Both the position numbers and the translations under genes were made by a program. DNA of 63,281 nt from an uncultured Bacteroidales bacterium (GTDB lineage: Bacteria > Bacteroidota > Bacteroidia > Bacteroidales > Paludibacteraceae), in contig ONWR01000009.1 of assembly GCA_900321605.1 (NCBI GenBank), positions 1 to 63,281 on the forward strand, in the 5' to 3' direction. The notes beneath the pieces were generated by a model, which was given only the letters and a program-made list of their open reading frames with translations, made no database searches and was not told where the DNA came from. The stretch's first letter is position 1. The number at the start of each line of letters is the position of its first letter. Positions 1 through 7,487 of this stretch are shown piece after piece.

Positions 1-1
1 T

Positions 2-358
2 ATTGATCATGTGTCCGGCGCATTGAGTAAGCCGGGTAAGAACCCGCAACACAGCTGCAACAAGATGCTGCTTGGCACGCACCGAACGGCAGCTACCACC
101 AACCCTAATTGTAACCGCTTGTTCCTGCGCAAGAAAGTGGAGCGCTCCACTCCGGTAACCACCAACGAGACGAGACAGCGTAACCGCTTCTCGGCTGTCG
201 CAGCAGCAGTAGCCGCTCGTGCCAAAGACCTCTCGAAGATGTCAGCCGACCAAGCTGCTTTCGCAGCTCAGAAGGATCAGCCGAACGGCAAAAAGACCAT
301 GAAATCCTTCCTCTGGAAGCTGGAGAAAGAGGCTTACGACGCGGAGCATCAGGGCTAA
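2..358 (+). CDS. Small conserved Bacteroidales-type protein, 5' end outside window
   Basis: The reading frame is open to the left edge (the first visible codons read IDHVSG), so the GTG at 11 is probably internal and the true start lies outside the window. The visible ~118 residues are basic, with an ISG/VSG-type N-terminal motif followed by an Ala-rich helix and a Trp/Glu-containing end. I recall a similar pattern (N-terminal SG...K motif, then an LVSKAV/FSAVAAAV-like helix) in short hypothetical proteins that recur in Bacteroidales next to small lipoproteins and DNA-binding proteins. No function can be assigned. The next gene, 195 bp downstream on the same strand, is a small lipoprotein of the kind that often accompanies it. 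Confidence 0.5.
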   Translation: MDHVSGALSKPGKNPQHSCNKMLLGTHRTAATTNPNCNRLFLRKKVERSTPVTTNETRQRNRFSAVAAAVAARAKDLSKMSADQAAFAAQKDQPNGKKTMKSFLWKLEKEAYDAEHQG

Positions 359-363
359 AAGCC

Positions 364-545
364 CGTTAAAATGTTAAAATGGTCACTGCGTGACGTTAAA
401 TAGTTAAAATGGTTCGATTGCATCGAAACGTTATGAAATGAACGTTACGACACGAAAATGACGACATAAGCGACACACCTTTTAACGTTCACGCAGTGAA
501 CCATTTTAACTATTTAACGTTTTTGTAAAAAACCATTTTAACGTT
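364..545. repeat. Nested inverted repeats built of GTTAAAATGG-type units
   Basis: A 22-bp perfect inverted repeat pairs 393-414 with 499-520. A second pair (about 384-400 with 481-498, carrying CACTGCGTGA and its complement) is interleaved with it, and GTTAAAATG units recur at 364-381 and 531-545. The arms enclose about 85 bp. It fills the gap between two small genes and could form a long hairpin in the transcript or be a remnant of a short palindromic repeat element. Confidence 0.6.
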
Positions 546-553
546 TTAAAATT

Positions 554-763
554 ATGAGCAATCAACAGATTTACAAGATCATTGAGACGATCGTGTTAGC
601 GTTGCTGACGTGCTGCGCAGTAGCGCTGGGCATGACGAGCTGTAAGGCTTGGCGAACCATCAGCACTACTGCAACGTACACACAAGCGTGTGACTCCACC
701 AAAACCACAACCACTATCACCTCGAAGACAGTAGAGGAATACCAAGGAGCCAAGAAGAAGTAA
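554..763 (+). CDS. Small membrane/lipoprotein (69 aa)
   Basis: The protein begins with a short polar segment, then a hydrophobic stretch at about residues 9-29 ending in MTSC at Cys30, which resembles a lipoprotein cleavage site. The remainder is Thr/Ser/Lys-rich with a lysine tail. The size and LGxTSC ending resemble the tiny lipoproteins (of the 'smalltalk' kind) that sit in Bacteroidales loci with HU-like DNA-binding proteins and amidases. No function is known for those and none is visible here. The start is the first ATG after the inverted-repeat block, which probably provides its leader. Confidence 0.55.
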   Translation: MSNQQIYKIIETIVLALLTCCAVALGMTSCKAWRTISTTATYTQACDSTKTTTTITSKTVEEYQGAKKK

Positions 764-777
764 AGAAGGACTCATCG

Positions 778-2625
778 TTAATGACGGAACGATTGTGTGC
801 GGACATGGATGTTTCGGCGGATACAGTCGCTATAGAGCCAAGGTTCGCAGCTATGGATGTCGCCCACATTGATGAATCCGGCAAAAGGCGGATATTCCGA
901 CCCACTATAACCGCTGACGACCAGCACATGTTCGGGTACCACGGAGACGGTAATGGAGTCGTGGAGCGTAGCAGGAGTGGCATCGGTTCGCCAGTTGACG
1001 GGATTGATGCAGACACAGGAAGCGGCTATGACGGGTTGGATAAACCGCACGTCCTTGACGGTGTTATAACAGATGGTGACGTGCGTGTCCGTTTCGCCTT
1101 GCGCAGGACGGATATGCGGACAGAGGGTGTCTTGCGGAGTGAGCTTATAGCCCATGACATATGCCGCTACCAGCTGGTTGAAGGTCTCGTCAGACATGTG
1201 TTTGAGCAGTTCGACCACCGCCAAACCGCCTTGGCTGAAACCGGCTATGACGAGCGGACGTGAGTTATCACGCTGTGTGATGAACGTGTCAAACGCCCGG
1301 CAGACATCGTCCATAGACAGACGCGTACGATGATAGATCGTGTCCTCGTTACGCGTGACCCATCCGTCGATTGTCGTGTGACGGTAAAAAGGCGCATAGA
1401 AGCGGTTTCCGGGAGACATATACGCTGCTGCACGGCGAATCTCTATCGCCATGTGCGCACGATGTTCGGGATTCCAGACGTCGGCATAATGGCAGACGAG
1501 GCTGTCGTGCTTCCAGTCTTGTTCCCACGTAGAGACGACATAGAAGATGTCCGCTCCTGTTCCTGCGGTATCGCCGTCGAGCGTGATCCACATGGTAGTG
1601 TCCTGATAGTCAGGAGGAGCTGGGATGAAATTCTCAGCCGGACGGTTACATGCCACCAAAAGAAGCATGGCGAGAAAGACCAATACGACCGGTTTGCGGA
1701 CTGTCGCTTGGCGCGAATAGATACGAGCGATGATAGCGCCGCTGATGTTATGCCAGACGCTGAAGACAGCTCCGGGAATAGTGGCTAAGGGAAATGCCGC
1801 AAAATGCATCACCGCCAGCGAGGTAGCCAAACCGGAGTTCTGCATACCGACTTCGATACTGAGTGCCACGCTTTTCGGACGTTGTAAACGCAACAGTTGT
1901 CCGACCAGATAACCGATACCGAGTCCGAAGAGGTTATGCAACATCACCACGAGCACCACGAGCAGTCCTGCGGTCATCAGCCGATCGGCGTTATGCGACA
2001 CGACGATACCGACAGTAAGCGCCACCGCAAGGGATGAGAACGCAGGCAGGTAAGGCGTGACGCGTTGCGTAATCTTCGGGATGAAACGCTGGCAGAGCAA
2101 ACCGCATACAATAGGCAGGATGACGATATAGACGATACTCATTAACATCCTCGTGGTATGCACATCAACCATCGTGCCTGCCAAGAGCCAAACGAGAAGC
2201 GGCGTCAGTAGAGGCGCAAGCAAAGTGGATGCAGCAGTCATGCCCACAGAAAGAGCCAAGTCGCCTTTTGCCAGATAAGTGATTACATTCGAAGCCGTTC
2301 CTCCGGGACAACAGCCGACGAGGATGACGCCTATCGCTATTTCTTGCGGGAGCGAGAAAGTCTTGGTCAGAGCCCATGCTAACAGCGGCATGACGGTAAA
2401 CTGCGTGAGGCAACCGATGAAGATATCGCGCGGACGGCTCAGCACTATCTTGAGGTCATTCGCCGAAAGGGTCAACCCCATGCCGAACATGATGACGCCC
2501 AACATCGGATTGATGACCCAAGTGCCGATCCACGCGAGCGAAGAAGGCACAATAAGACTTAGTGCGGCTACCAGCAGCACAATCACGCCCATCCATTTGG
2601 CTATAAAATCACAGATACGTTGCAT
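778..2625 (-). CDS. BASS-family Na+ symporter-like domain fused to DUF3089 lipoprotein hydrolase
   Basis: Residues 1-305 have the hydrophobic pattern of bile acid:sodium symporter (BASS/SBF) proteins, including the CCPGGTASN segment near 105-113 and the later VGMQNSGLA motif typical of the ion-binding crossover region. At 310-326 a basic RK, a hydrophobic run and LLVAC form what looks exactly like a lipoprotein signal peptide (Cys326) with no ATG before it. Residues 327-615 look like DUF3089, an alpha/beta-hydrolase-like family, with the nucleophile elbow GFSQGG (Ser464). The two domains are normally separate genes, so this is a fusion or a lost stop/start junction. Basic residues before the internal segment would place the hydrolase in the periplasm. 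It is the last gene of a three-gene minus-strand operon, 15 bp after the deiminase-like gene. Confidence 0.8.
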   Translation of the reverse strand: MQRICDFIAKWMGVIVLLVAALSLIVPSSLAWIGTWVINPMLGVIMFGMGLTLSANDLKIVLSRPRDIFIGCLTQFTVMPLLAWALTKTFSLPQEIAIGVILVGCCPGGTASNVITYLAKGDLALSVGMTAASTLLAPLLTPLLVWLLAGTMVDVHTTRMLMSIVYIVILPIVCGLLCQRFIPKITQRVTPYLPAFSSLAVALTVGIVVSHNADRLMTAGLLVVLVVMLHNLFGLGIGYLVGQLLRLQRPKSVALSIEVGMQNSGLATSLAVMHFAAFPLATIPGAVFSVWHNISGAIIARIYSRQATVRKPVVLVFLAMLLLVACNRPAENFIPAPPDYQDTTMWITLDGDTAGTGADIFYVVSTWEQDWKHDSLVCHYADVWNPEHRAHMAIEIRRAAAYMSPGNRFYAPFYRHTTIDGWVTRNEDTIYHRTRLSMDDVCRAFDTFITQRDNSRPLVIAGFSQGGLAVVELLKHMSDETFNQLVAAYVMGYKLTPQDTLCPHIRPAQGETDTHVTICYNTVKDVRFIQPVIAASCVCINPVNWRTDATPATLHDSITVSVVPEHVLVVSGYSGSEYPPFAGFINVGDIHSCEPWLYSDCIRRNIHVRTQSFRH

Positions 2626-2640
2626 TTATCTAAAATTCGT

Positions 2641-3903
2641 TTATTGCTTCGCGGAAGCACGTTTAAGTACTTGCGTCATACAATGGGCAGCTCCATAGCC
2701 GTCAATAAGACTCTCCAAGGGCACCCATTCCACGGTCACACCGGCATCCGCCAGACGCTGTTGAAGCGCTTTGCTCTGTCCTGCTACCGCCATAATATGC
2801 CGGGGTGCGATAGTGAGATAGTTATTGGCATAGTGCATCTCATCCTCATGATCAATAGGAATGATCTCAAACCCTCGTCCGCGCATGTACTCAACGAACG
2901 GCAGGTCTTTCTGCAGCAAGCTGTACGACTTCGTGCCGGGTTCGCGTGCATAGATGTCGCAGGTGTTAAACTCCGGCTCTCCGTGTTTGGCATTCAGACG
3001 ACTGCTGACCATGGTACACAGGTCGCGGTCAATGATGTTAAAATGCGTGTCAAGGTGCATCTGCATCTGCCAGCGTTTATGGTCATGTACCACCACGATC
3101 GTGTCATGCTCGAAAGCGTCCGCTTCCATGATCTGCCGGATTCCCTCTTCGTTGGTACGCATACCGCAGCCGATAAACGCTACTGTTCCTGCAGGAATAT
3201 AATCGCCGCCTTCGAGTCGTCCGTCACCTTCTATATGCAGCACAGGCGTCAGTCCTAAATGCCGATAGCACAGGTCGATGACCGATGTCTCCACCGCCCT
3301 TTGCGGGGAGTTCATGCGACAGATGATGTGTCCGCGAGGCGTGGTGATACTCTGGTCACGCGTGAAATAGAGGTTCATCAACGGGTCATGGACATACTCC
3401 GCATCCACGCCGGTGTTGTTATCCGCAGGCAGGAGTCTGACCGAAGGACGGTATAATATACAGCGAATCAGGTCTGCGCGGCTCATTTGCGACAACACCT
3501 CCTGCCGATAAGCCTCAGCAGCAGCTTTCTCTTCATCCGGCATAGCGTTGAGTTCGTATAGCAGTTCTTGGTCAGCCAACATCCGCAAGGTGTCCACCGA
3601 CACTTCGTTCAGGATTTCCGTCACGGTATAGACTTGGATGCCGTTCGCCTCCAACAAGCGGATATAAGTACGATGTTCCTCGGCTGCTTTGTCCACATCG
3701 AAATAGTGCTCAAACAGACCTGCCGAGGGATGAATGACGCCATCGAACAACTCCGGTCCGGGTGTGTGCATCAGAATCACTCCTGCTCTATCCCACTCTG
3801 CCCGAGGATAATCCATGGATACTTGTTCTTGCCGGTTATGCTTCGTGCATCCGGTCAGGATCAGCGAGGCACACACAAGTGCCGATAAAAAATGCTTTGT
3901 CAT
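2641..3903 (-). CDS. Exported arginine-deiminase-like lipoprotein
   Basis: A lipoprotein signal peptide ends in LTGC (Cys19). The rest follows the arginine deiminase/amidinotransferase fold: FTRD at 180-183, EGDGRLEGGD near 225-234, HLDTH at 283-287 and a C-terminal AHC with the presumed nucleophile Cys408. The spacing and motif set match ArcA-type guanidine-modifying enzymes, which hydrolyse arginine to citrulline and ammonia. Unlike classical cytoplasmic ArcA, this copy should be anchored in the cell envelope, and no ornithine carbamoyltransferase or carbamate kinase lies nearby, so an extracellular or alternative guanidine substrate is plausible. It is the middle gene of the operon with the EFR1 flavoprotein and the transporter-hydrolase fusion. 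Confidence 0.8.
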   Translation of the reverse strand: MTKHFLSALVCASLILTGCTKHNRQEQVSMDYPRAEWDRAGVILMHTPGPELFDGVIHPSAGLFEHYFDVDKAAEEHRTYIRLLEANGIQVYTVTEILNEVSVDTLRMLADQELLYELNAMPDEEKAAAEAYRQEVLSQMSRADLIRCILYRPSVRLLPADNNTGVDAEYVHDPLMNLYFTRDQSITTPRGHIICRMNSPQRAVETSVIDLCYRHLGLTPVLHIEGDGRLEGGDYIPAGTVAFIGCGMRTNEEGIRQIMEADAFEHDTIVVVHDHKRWQMQMHLDTHFNIIDRDLCTMVSSRLNAKHGEPEFNTCDIYAREPGTKSYSLLQKDLPFVEYMRGRGFEIIPIDHEDEMHYANNYLTIAPRHIMAVAGQSKALQQRLADAGVTVEWVPLESLIDGYGAAHCMTQVLKRASAKQ

Positions 3904-3926
3904 ATATACGTTTGTTTATTGGTTAT

Positions 3927-4685
3927 CTATCTCAGCAACAGGTCTTTCAGTTTGATCTGAGGATGGCGGTATTGACGATCTTTGCGTGCCTGCTGACCGT
4001 TCGTGCTGATGGCTTGTTGCGCACAAGCATGAACGCACGCGAGACACACGGTACAATGGTCGCCGATGAGAGCTTTGTTGTCCGCCAAGCGGATGTTCTC
4101 CATCGGGCAGACACGCACGCAAGTACCACAGCCGGTACACTTGTCGGCATTCACTTTCGGACCCAAGAAATGGATCATGCCTCTCGTCACAGCCGGACGA
4201 CCAAGGAGCCATGAGAGGAGACCAAACCAACTATAGTGCAAGGTGTGGCTTTCCGCTTGCAGTTCGCGGATGATCAGTTCCATACGAGCCGGCACACGGT
4301 CGAACTTACCCAACTGTTTATTGGGATTACGCCCAAAAGCCAGCGCGCTGTTATCGGGCATACTGACCTTATGGCTGTATGCCAGTTCGATACCTTTCTC
4401 GCGAAGAAGACGACGCAGCGTCCAGATGCAGTTTCCTGCCGCGCTGCCACACGTGACGACCGTGAAGACATAGGATTGCGGACTGATCTTCAATCGCGCA
4501 ATCATATCGGGCAAAGCCGGTGGCAGGTTAAAGTCATAGGACGGAAAGACCAGACCGATACGTTTCTCGGCTGTCCAATCCTGCTGCACGGCTTCGGTCA
4601 GCAGTATCAGTCGTTCGTTCAGCCGTTCTGCTAACAGTCGTGCAACGGCAAGGCTGTTTCCTGTTGCTGAAAAATAAAGAATCAT
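3927..4685 (-). CDS. EFR1-type flavodoxin/4Fe-4S ferredoxin fusion
   Basis: The N-terminus (MILYFSATGNS) is the phosphate-binding loop of flavodoxins, followed by a flavodoxin-like domain. The C-terminal third carries two 4Fe-4S cluster motifs, CTGCGTCVRVCP and CTVCLACVHAC, as in EFR1-family proteins. It is probably a cytoplasmic electron carrier or FMN-dependent reductase. The start was placed at 4685 rather than at an upstream in-frame ATG (4727) because that extension would overlap the promoter (TACCTTTGC on the minus strand at 4704-4712). It heads the operon with the deiminase-like lipoprotein 23 bp downstream. Confidence 0.85.
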   Translation of the reverse strand: MILYFSATGNSLAVARLLAERLNERLILLTEAVQQDWTAEKRIGLVFPSYDFNLPPALPDMIARLKISPQSYVFTVVTCGSAAGNCIWTLRRLLREKGIELAYSHKVSMPDNSALAFGRNPNKQLGKFDRVPARMELIIRELQAESHTLHYSWFGLLSWLLGRPAVTRGMIHFLGPKVNADKCTGCGTCVRVCPMENIRLADNKALIGDHCTVCLACVHACAQQAISTNGQQARKDRQYRHPQIKLKDLLLR

Positions 4686-4703
4686 ATATATGCGATTTTG
4701 CGT

Positions 4704-4735
4704 GCAAAGGTACAAAAAAAATCCCACATACGCAA
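4704..4735 (-). promoter_or_regulatory. Bacteroidetes-type promoter for the EFR1 operon
   Basis: On the minus strand TTGCGTATG lies upstream of TACCTTTGC, matching the -33/-7 pair seen through this window, with the -7 element about 20 bp before the chosen start at 4685. Confidence 0.65.
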
Positions 4736-4755
4736 GGATAAGTGGGATTTTTTTG
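4713..4755. terminator. Bidirectional terminator hairpin overlapping a promoter
   Basis: AAAAAATCCCAC and GTGGGATTTTTT form a stem with A/T tracts on both sides, between the minus-strand acetyltransferase (ends 4776) and the EFR1 gene. The promoter of the EFR1 gene is embedded in the same element. Confidence 0.7.
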
Positions 4756-4775
4756 TTTATTAAGGATGATTTTTA

Positions 4776-5309
4776 CTATTCTATCATCTTAATCAGCTTG
4801 GCTGGATTGCCGCCGACGATGGCATTGGCAGGCACATCTTTGGTGACTACAGCCGCAGCAGCTACGACCGCATTCTCGCCAACTGTCACACCAGGCAGGA
4901 TAGTGGCACCGGCTCCGATCCACGCGTTCTTACCGATATGCACCGGCTTGCAAATAAGGATCTGACGGTCGTGGAGGTCGTGGTTATTGCTGATGAGCTG
5001 CACGTTCGCCGCAATCATCGCGCCGTCCTCAATGGTGATTCCGCCGCGCGACATCATCAGACAATCCGGCATGATCATGACGTTTATGCCGATGTGTACC
5101 ATGTCAAAACACACACCTTTCAAAGGCGGTTGCACGATGGCTCCTTCGTCGAGATTGTCGCCAAAGAGTGCTTTCGTCGCTGCGATATTCTCCGGCGTGA
5201 AAGGGATTGTTTGATTGAACGCAAAGAGCTTGCGTCCCTGCTCAATATACATTGCTTGCGCTTCGGGTGTCGTCACCCGCGGGTCAACTCTAAATCCTTC
5301 CATATTCAT
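4776..5309 (-). CDS. Left-handed beta-helix (hexapeptide) acetyltransferase
   Basis: The second half shows the hexapeptide-repeat pattern (IGxxxxIG/A type, for example [19 protein letters not shown]) and the conserved end [23 protein letters not shown] of the LacA/NodL/Maa branch of acyltransferases. These use acetyl-CoA to acetylate sugars or other small acceptors; the acceptor cannot be read from the sequence. Length (177 aa) is usual. The N-terminus is not the canonical Mac domain. Its ATG shares one base with the TGA of the upstream flavodoxin lipoprotein (TGATG), so the two are probably translationally coupled. Confidence 0.8.
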   Translation of the reverse strand: MNMEGFRVDPRVTTPEAQAMYIEQGRKLFAFNQTIPFTPENIAATKALFGDNLDEGAIVQPPLKGVCFDMVHIGINVMIMPDCLMMSRGGITIEDGAMIAANVQLISNNHDLHDRQILICKPVHIGKNAWIGAGATILPGVTVGENAVVAAAAVVTKDVPANAIVGGNPAKLIKMIE

Positions 5310-5908
5310 CAGAGATTAAGTCCTTTAATCCATTTTTCCACTTTTGCTTTGTTCGTGCGCACCTCATGTCCGTAGATGCTGAAACCGGGCTTCACGTCGG
5401 CATTCGGGTACGCTTTGCGGACGTCGCTCATCACATTGCCAAGACCGCTTCCCTCGTGGGTCGAGAACGGATAAATGGTCTTGCCGTTCAGGTCGTACGT
5501 GTCGAAGAACGTGAACATCACTTGCGGGTAAGTGCCCCACCAGATCGGTCCTCCGATGAAGATGATGTCGTACTGGTCGAGGTTCTCCAGTTTACCTTCA
5601 AACGCCGGACGTTCGTCATTGCGGGCTTCCTCTTGCGCCAGTTCGGTCAACGGCGTATAAGCCATTCCGTCGTATTTGTGCGTCACGATCTCAAACTGGT
5701 CGGCTCCGGTCAGTTCGCTGATGTAGTCCGCCACGATTTTGGTGTTACCCACTTGGATGTTTCCCACCGAGTAGTTCTCTCCGGCATGAGAGAAGAATAC
5801 TACAAGACATTTTTTCATTTGTTCATTTACCATTTTCTCATTTTTGTTTTGTGCGTTGCAGCCTGTTAATGTAAGTGCCGCAAGCAAGGTGAATAAAATC
5901 TTTTTCAT
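5309..5908 (-). CDS. Flavodoxin-fold lipoprotein
   Basis: The start MKKILF (5908) gives a clean lipoprotein signal peptide ending LTGC (Cys17). The remainder is a flavodoxin-like domain ([15 protein letters not shown] phosphate loop, [13 protein letters not shown], then STHEGSGLG), so it should bind FMN on the outside of the cytoplasmic membrane. The linker between signal peptide and domain ([13 protein letters not shown]) is encoded by a 7-8 bp repeat around 5808-5845. A -7 element TAATTTTGCACC lies at 5928-5939 on the minus strand. The 311-codon open frame extending further upstream is ignored because it passes through the promoter and has no family-like sequence. Confidence 0.85.
   Translation of the reverse strand: MKKILFTLLAALTLTGCNAQNKNEKMVNEQMKKCLVVFFSHAGENYSVGNIQVGNTKIVADYISELTGADQFEIVTHKYDGMAYTPLTELAQEEARNDERPAFEGKLENLDQYDIIFIGGPIWWGTYPQVMFTFFDTYDLNGKTIYPFSTHEGSGLGNVMSDVRKAYPNADVKPGFSIYGHEVRTNKAKVEKWIKGLNL
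5808..5845. repeat. 7-8 bp A/T-rich tandem repeat inside the flavodoxin gene
   Basis: CAT-containing units (CATTTTTT, CATTTGTT, CATTTAC, CATTTTCT) recur at 8, 8, 7 and 8 bp spacing and encode the hydrophilic linker after the lipid-anchor cysteine. It belongs to the class of short tandem repeats seen elsewhere in the window. Confidence 0.5.
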
Positions 5909-5927
5909 AACCATCATTTTGAATTGC

Positions 5928-5939
5928 GGTGCAAAATTA
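5928..5939 (-). promoter_or_regulatory. -7 promoter element of the flavodoxin lipoprotein
   Basis: TAATTTTGCACC on the minus strand, about 20 bp before the start at 5908, matches the TAnnTTTG consensus. Confidence 0.6.
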
Positions 5940-6094
5940 CTGCTTTTTTGCGAATTATCCCTTACACAATTTACGGCATTTTTTACACATTTCGCAGAAA
6001 AAGCACTTTTCAGTCCATTTTTCTGCCGGCAAATGAGCGTGAGACGACCGAGAGAAGACCGAGAGACGAAAAATCGTACAAATTGCATAATATA

Positions 6095-6142
6095 TTTGCA
6101 TATGTCAAAAAAAAGTTGTAACTTTGCAACCGATTTGCAAAG
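6095..6142 (+). promoter_or_regulatory. Promoter with flanking inverted repeat, DUF1016 gene
   Basis: TTTGCATATGT (6095-6105) and TAACTTTGC (6119-6127) form the promoter. CTTTGCA (6122-6128) is repeated in reverse as TTGCAAAG (6135-6142), just before the start codon at 6153. The same arrangement recurs at 20811 and 27796, suggesting a shared operator. Confidence 0.65.
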
Positions 6143-6152
6143 ATTAGCCAGT

Positions 6153-7196
6153 ATGAGTAACATCAAACCACATATTCGCATTTCCCCCACGGCTGTCAGC
6201 ACGACATTTGTTGATGATGTCCGTACTATTATAGAGCAGGGCAAACAGCAGGCTTATATGTCTGTAAATGCGTCGATGATAGAGACATACTGGCATATCG
6301 GAGAACGCATTGTAAAAGAAGAACAGCAGGGTTCAAAACGTGCTGAATATGGCGCACAAATAATTGATTTTCTCGCTGAAAAATTGGCAGATGAGTACGG
6401 CGAAAGTTACTCTCCGCGTTACCTTCGTTCCTTCCGGCAGTTCTATGCTCTTTTCCCGGATTTTGACATTTGGAAATCGCGGTTTCCAAATCTGACTTGG
6501 ACACATATCTACCGTACATTGCGTGTCGGAGACGATACAGCTATCCGTTGGTATCTGGGCGAGGCGTCCGCGCAAATGTGGAGTGTGCGTACATTGGACA
6601 GGAATATCAGTACGCAGTATTTTGAACGGCATCTTTCTGCTCCGCAACTACCGGAGACGGACGCAGTGGTGACGCATATCAAACAGACGGAACTGATTAA
6701 GAATCCTGTTATGGCTGAGTTCTTGGGTTTTAAGCGTGACCAAACGTATTCAGAGACAGATCTTGAGAATGCAATAATCTCTCATTTGCAAGAGTTCTTA
6801 ATGGAACTCGGCAAGGGTTTCGCTTTTATGGGGAGACAACAACTGATACGTACCGCTTCGCAGGATTATTATATTGACCTTGTGTTTTATAATGTCATTC
6901 TCAAGTGCTATGTGCTTATAGATCTCAAAATCGGGAAGGTGACACACCAGGATGTCGGGCAAATGGATATGTATGTGCGTATGTTTGACGAGTTAAAACG
7001 TACAGAAACAGACAATCCCACTATTGGTATTTTGCTTTGTAGTGAAACGGATGAAGATATTGCCCGCTATTCAGTTTTGAAAGGCAACGAACAGCTCTTT
7101 GCAACAAAATACAAATTGTTTCTGCCAACCCCGGATGAATTGCGTCGTGAGATCGAGCGGCAAAAGGAAATATATCGCTTACAACAAGAGAACTAA
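6153..7196 (+). CDS. DUF1016 / YhcG-type PD-(D/E)XK nuclease
   Basis: The 347-aa protein has the two-part layout of DUF1016 (YhcG) proteins: an N-terminal helical DUF1016_N region with YWxIGERIVxEEQxG and SPRYLRSFRQFY, followed by a nuclease domain with YYIDLVFYN and LIDLKIGKV (Asp and the DLK core of a PD-(D/E)XK site) and DVGQMDMYV. The family is common near restriction and defence genes; a nuclease role is expected, but the substrate is not established. The start ATG at 6153 follows a promoter ending at about 6130; the longer open frame upstream overlaps the divergent flavodoxin gene and is not used. Confidence 0.88.
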   Translation: MSNIKPHIRISPTAVSTTFVDDVRTIIEQGKQQAYMSVNASMIETYWHIGERIVKEEQQGSKRAEYGAQIIDFLAEKLADEYGESYSPRYLRSFRQFYALFPDFDIWKSRFPNLTWTHIYRTLRVGDDTAIRWYLGEASAQMWSVRTLDRNISTQYFERHLSAPQLPETDAVVTHIKQTELIKNPVMAEFLGFKRDQTYSETDLENAIISHLQEFLMELGKGFAFMGRQQLIRTASQDYYIDLVFYNVILKCYVLIDLKIGKVTHQDVGQMDMYVRMFDELKRTETDNPTIGILLCSETDEDIARYSVLKGNEQLFATKYKLFLPTPDELRREIERQKEIYRLQQEN

Positions 7197-7288
7197 ACAA
7201 CCGTCCCTCTCCAAGACGTAAAAAATGGAGAAAGACAAGCGCAAAGCGTTGCGCACAAAACATATAATTAATAATTCGCTATTATTCC

Positions 7289-7396
7289 AAAATTGTCAAC
7301 TACCACAAAACGACTAAATGAAACGGAATAAGTTGTGAAGCACTCTTTGAGTGTGGATAACTTGTGTTTCATTAGGTGTGGTAGCCTGACAATTTG
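7289..7396. other. Long imperfect inverted repeat / structured RNA candidate
   Basis: The left arm (about 7289-7345) and right arm (about 7349-7396) are imperfect complements over ~48 bp: AAATTGTCA...CTACCACA...AATGAAAC...AAGTT...CACTC on the left is mirrored on the right, with a TTTG loop. It is followed by GGAGTCCGCAC and a T tract. It lies between DUF1016 and the AT-rich lipoprotein in a 291-bp gap with no credible ORF. It could be a non-coding RNA, a transposon-derived palindrome or a terminator-like element. Confidence 0.5.
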
Positions 7397-7487
7397 CAAG
7401 GAGTCCGCACTTTTTGTATATATCAATAAACTAACTATAATCCATTAAAACCGATGCTCAACGGGATATAAATGAGCAACTAATAAA

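Noticed and set aside
5844-6152. N-terminal extension of the DUF1016 protein (103 further codons open)
   Set aside because: The extension crosses the divergent flavodoxin start and both promoters, and shows no family-like sequence.
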